Assembly: GCA_002751075.1 (NCBI GenBank) | Contig: NAOQ01000237.1 | Location: forward strand, 49,545-67,524 | Source: Ichthyophonus hoferi | Taxonomy: Eukaryota; Opisthokonta; Ichthyosporea; Ichthyophonida; Ichthyophonidae | DNA length: 17,980 nt | Direction: 5' to 3' | Part shown: in pieces, positions 17,261-17,980 of the stretch | Layout: each line of letters begins with the position of its first letter | Numbering within the stretch: the first letter of the stretch is position 1 | Notes under the pieces: model-generated | Database searches by the model: none | Seen by the model: the letters and a program-made list of their open reading frames with translations, nothing else | What the model was told of the DNA's origin: nothing | Program-made: the position numbers and the translations under genes

Positions 17261-17980
17261 TTAATATTTATTTAATACTTCAATTGTTGTATTTGATATT
17301 TGATATTTATTTTATTGGCCTACAAATACATATATACTTGTATTTATATATATATATACTGATATTTATCCTATCATATGTCTTTCTTTTCTATATAGAG
17401 TGTAATCTATAATATCACATGGAGGTGACGTTTATACCAGTTCATATATACTATTAGGGGTATATTACATACATGTATATAAGCATACAGGTAATAAAAA
17501 AACACTATCATTAATAGAGCAGTAATTAACCAATTAGCTATTAATCAATTATTAATTTAACCACCGGAGGATTCTCATTAAGATATTGGCTATATTTTTT
17601 GTTGCTTAACAACTGTGCTTCTGATAACAGTTCATCATTGGTCTCAGTTGTACTATTTCTCTGTAGAATTTGTCGTATTGATTGGTTAATTAAATGATAT
17701 ATAGAATTTAAAATATACATACGTATATATATATATATATATATGTATGTTAATATATATGTACGTATATCTAGTTATATTTTTAACAAAAAAAGCAAAT
17801 GATTCCAGTGATGTGCTTTCAACTTACCCAAACCTGTGCTCACTTACTATGTTACTAATTAATTGCTATTAGCCTATCAGAACCGACCCTAATCCAATTA
17901 CACAAGTTAGATCTATGCTCCAATCACATAAGCAGACAAGTTTAAGGTTGCAACGTTATAGAAAGAAATATTTAATTGAC
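17261..17980. other. AT-rich DNA to the window edge
   Basis: A long (TA)n palindrome at about 17715-17750 (ATACATAC...GTATGT) could extrude as a cruciform. No gene or further exon was supported. The last 200 bp are somewhat more complex (CCAATCACATAAGCAG near 17921) and might belong to another repeat, which I cannot show. Confidence 0.4.

Noticed and set aside
17194-17412. Phe/Ile/Tyr-rich open frame as a small membrane protein
   Set aside because: Driven by TTTTCA and TATA repeats, with no other support.
1-17980. CRISPR array, bacterial operon or phage-type defence system
   Set aside because: The window has spliced genes, eukaryotic ribosomal protein and eukaryotic repeats; no regular spacer-repeat array or cas-like gene is present.
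1-17980. tRNA or rRNA genes
   Set aside because: I looked for cloverleaf arms with GGTTCRANYCC-type B boxes and for conserved rRNA words and found none convincing; the GGTTCAA near 10388 lies inside the CAP relic.
17790-17980. Third copy of repeat family B at the right edge
   Set aside because: Only short words (GAACCGACC, ATTAATTG) are shared and their order does not hold, so the similarity may be chance.

Overview
The window is eukaryotic nuclear DNA, very AT-rich, with spliceosomal (GT...AG) introns, CCAAT and TATA-like promoter elements, AATAAA polyadenylation signals, many microsatellites and several families of dispersed repeats. The only fully recognisable intact gene encodes ribosomal protein S11 (uS17). 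Its wording ([20 protein letters not shown]) is closer to animal and other holozoan versions than to typical fungal ones (QPHIF, GLVSIRG, KMHRT) as I remember them. With a CRISP-like CAP-domain relic and a CEP95-like centrosomal or ciliary gene start, this suggests a holozoan or other ciliated opisthokont. I cannot name the species.

Layout. Positions 1-2480 hold a long decayed LTR-retroelement body: a Gln-rich gag-like part at the start and an integrase relic near 2400, with a ~100 bp fold-back at the front. Positions 2600-5600 are a repeat zone with three copies of one ~275-297 bp LTR family (one a clean solo LTR with a 5-bp target duplication), one partial copy, short flanking repeats and microsatellites. 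Positions 5740-7124 carry the RPS11 gene: two exons, one 691-bp phase-0 intron, a 158-residue product. Positions 7130-10300 hold no gene I can support; they contain two copies of a second repeat family (8050-8440 and 9230-9540) and small hairpins. Positions 10329-11002 are a broken CAP/CRISP-like secreted-protein gene. Positions 11003-13775 hold a GC-rich hairpin cluster, a second copy of a third repeat, a ~208 bp MITE-like element and, directly after it, a fourth LTR copy.

From 13943 to the right edge lies a multi-exon gene whose first four exons join in one consistent phase pattern to give 145 residues. They read as a calponin-homology-like domain resembling the N-terminus of CEP95/CCDC45; the rest of the gene is not resolved and may lie beyond the window. 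Intron 1 is mostly an octamer satellite that changes orientation, and intron 2 contains at least three decayed tandem copies of the exon that follows. I see no operon logic or gene cluster: the genes are unrelated housekeeping, secreted and cytoskeletal genes separated by repeat-rich DNA. I found no wholly new system. The most unusual items are the serial exon relics, the GC double hairpin and the uncatalogued repeat families.
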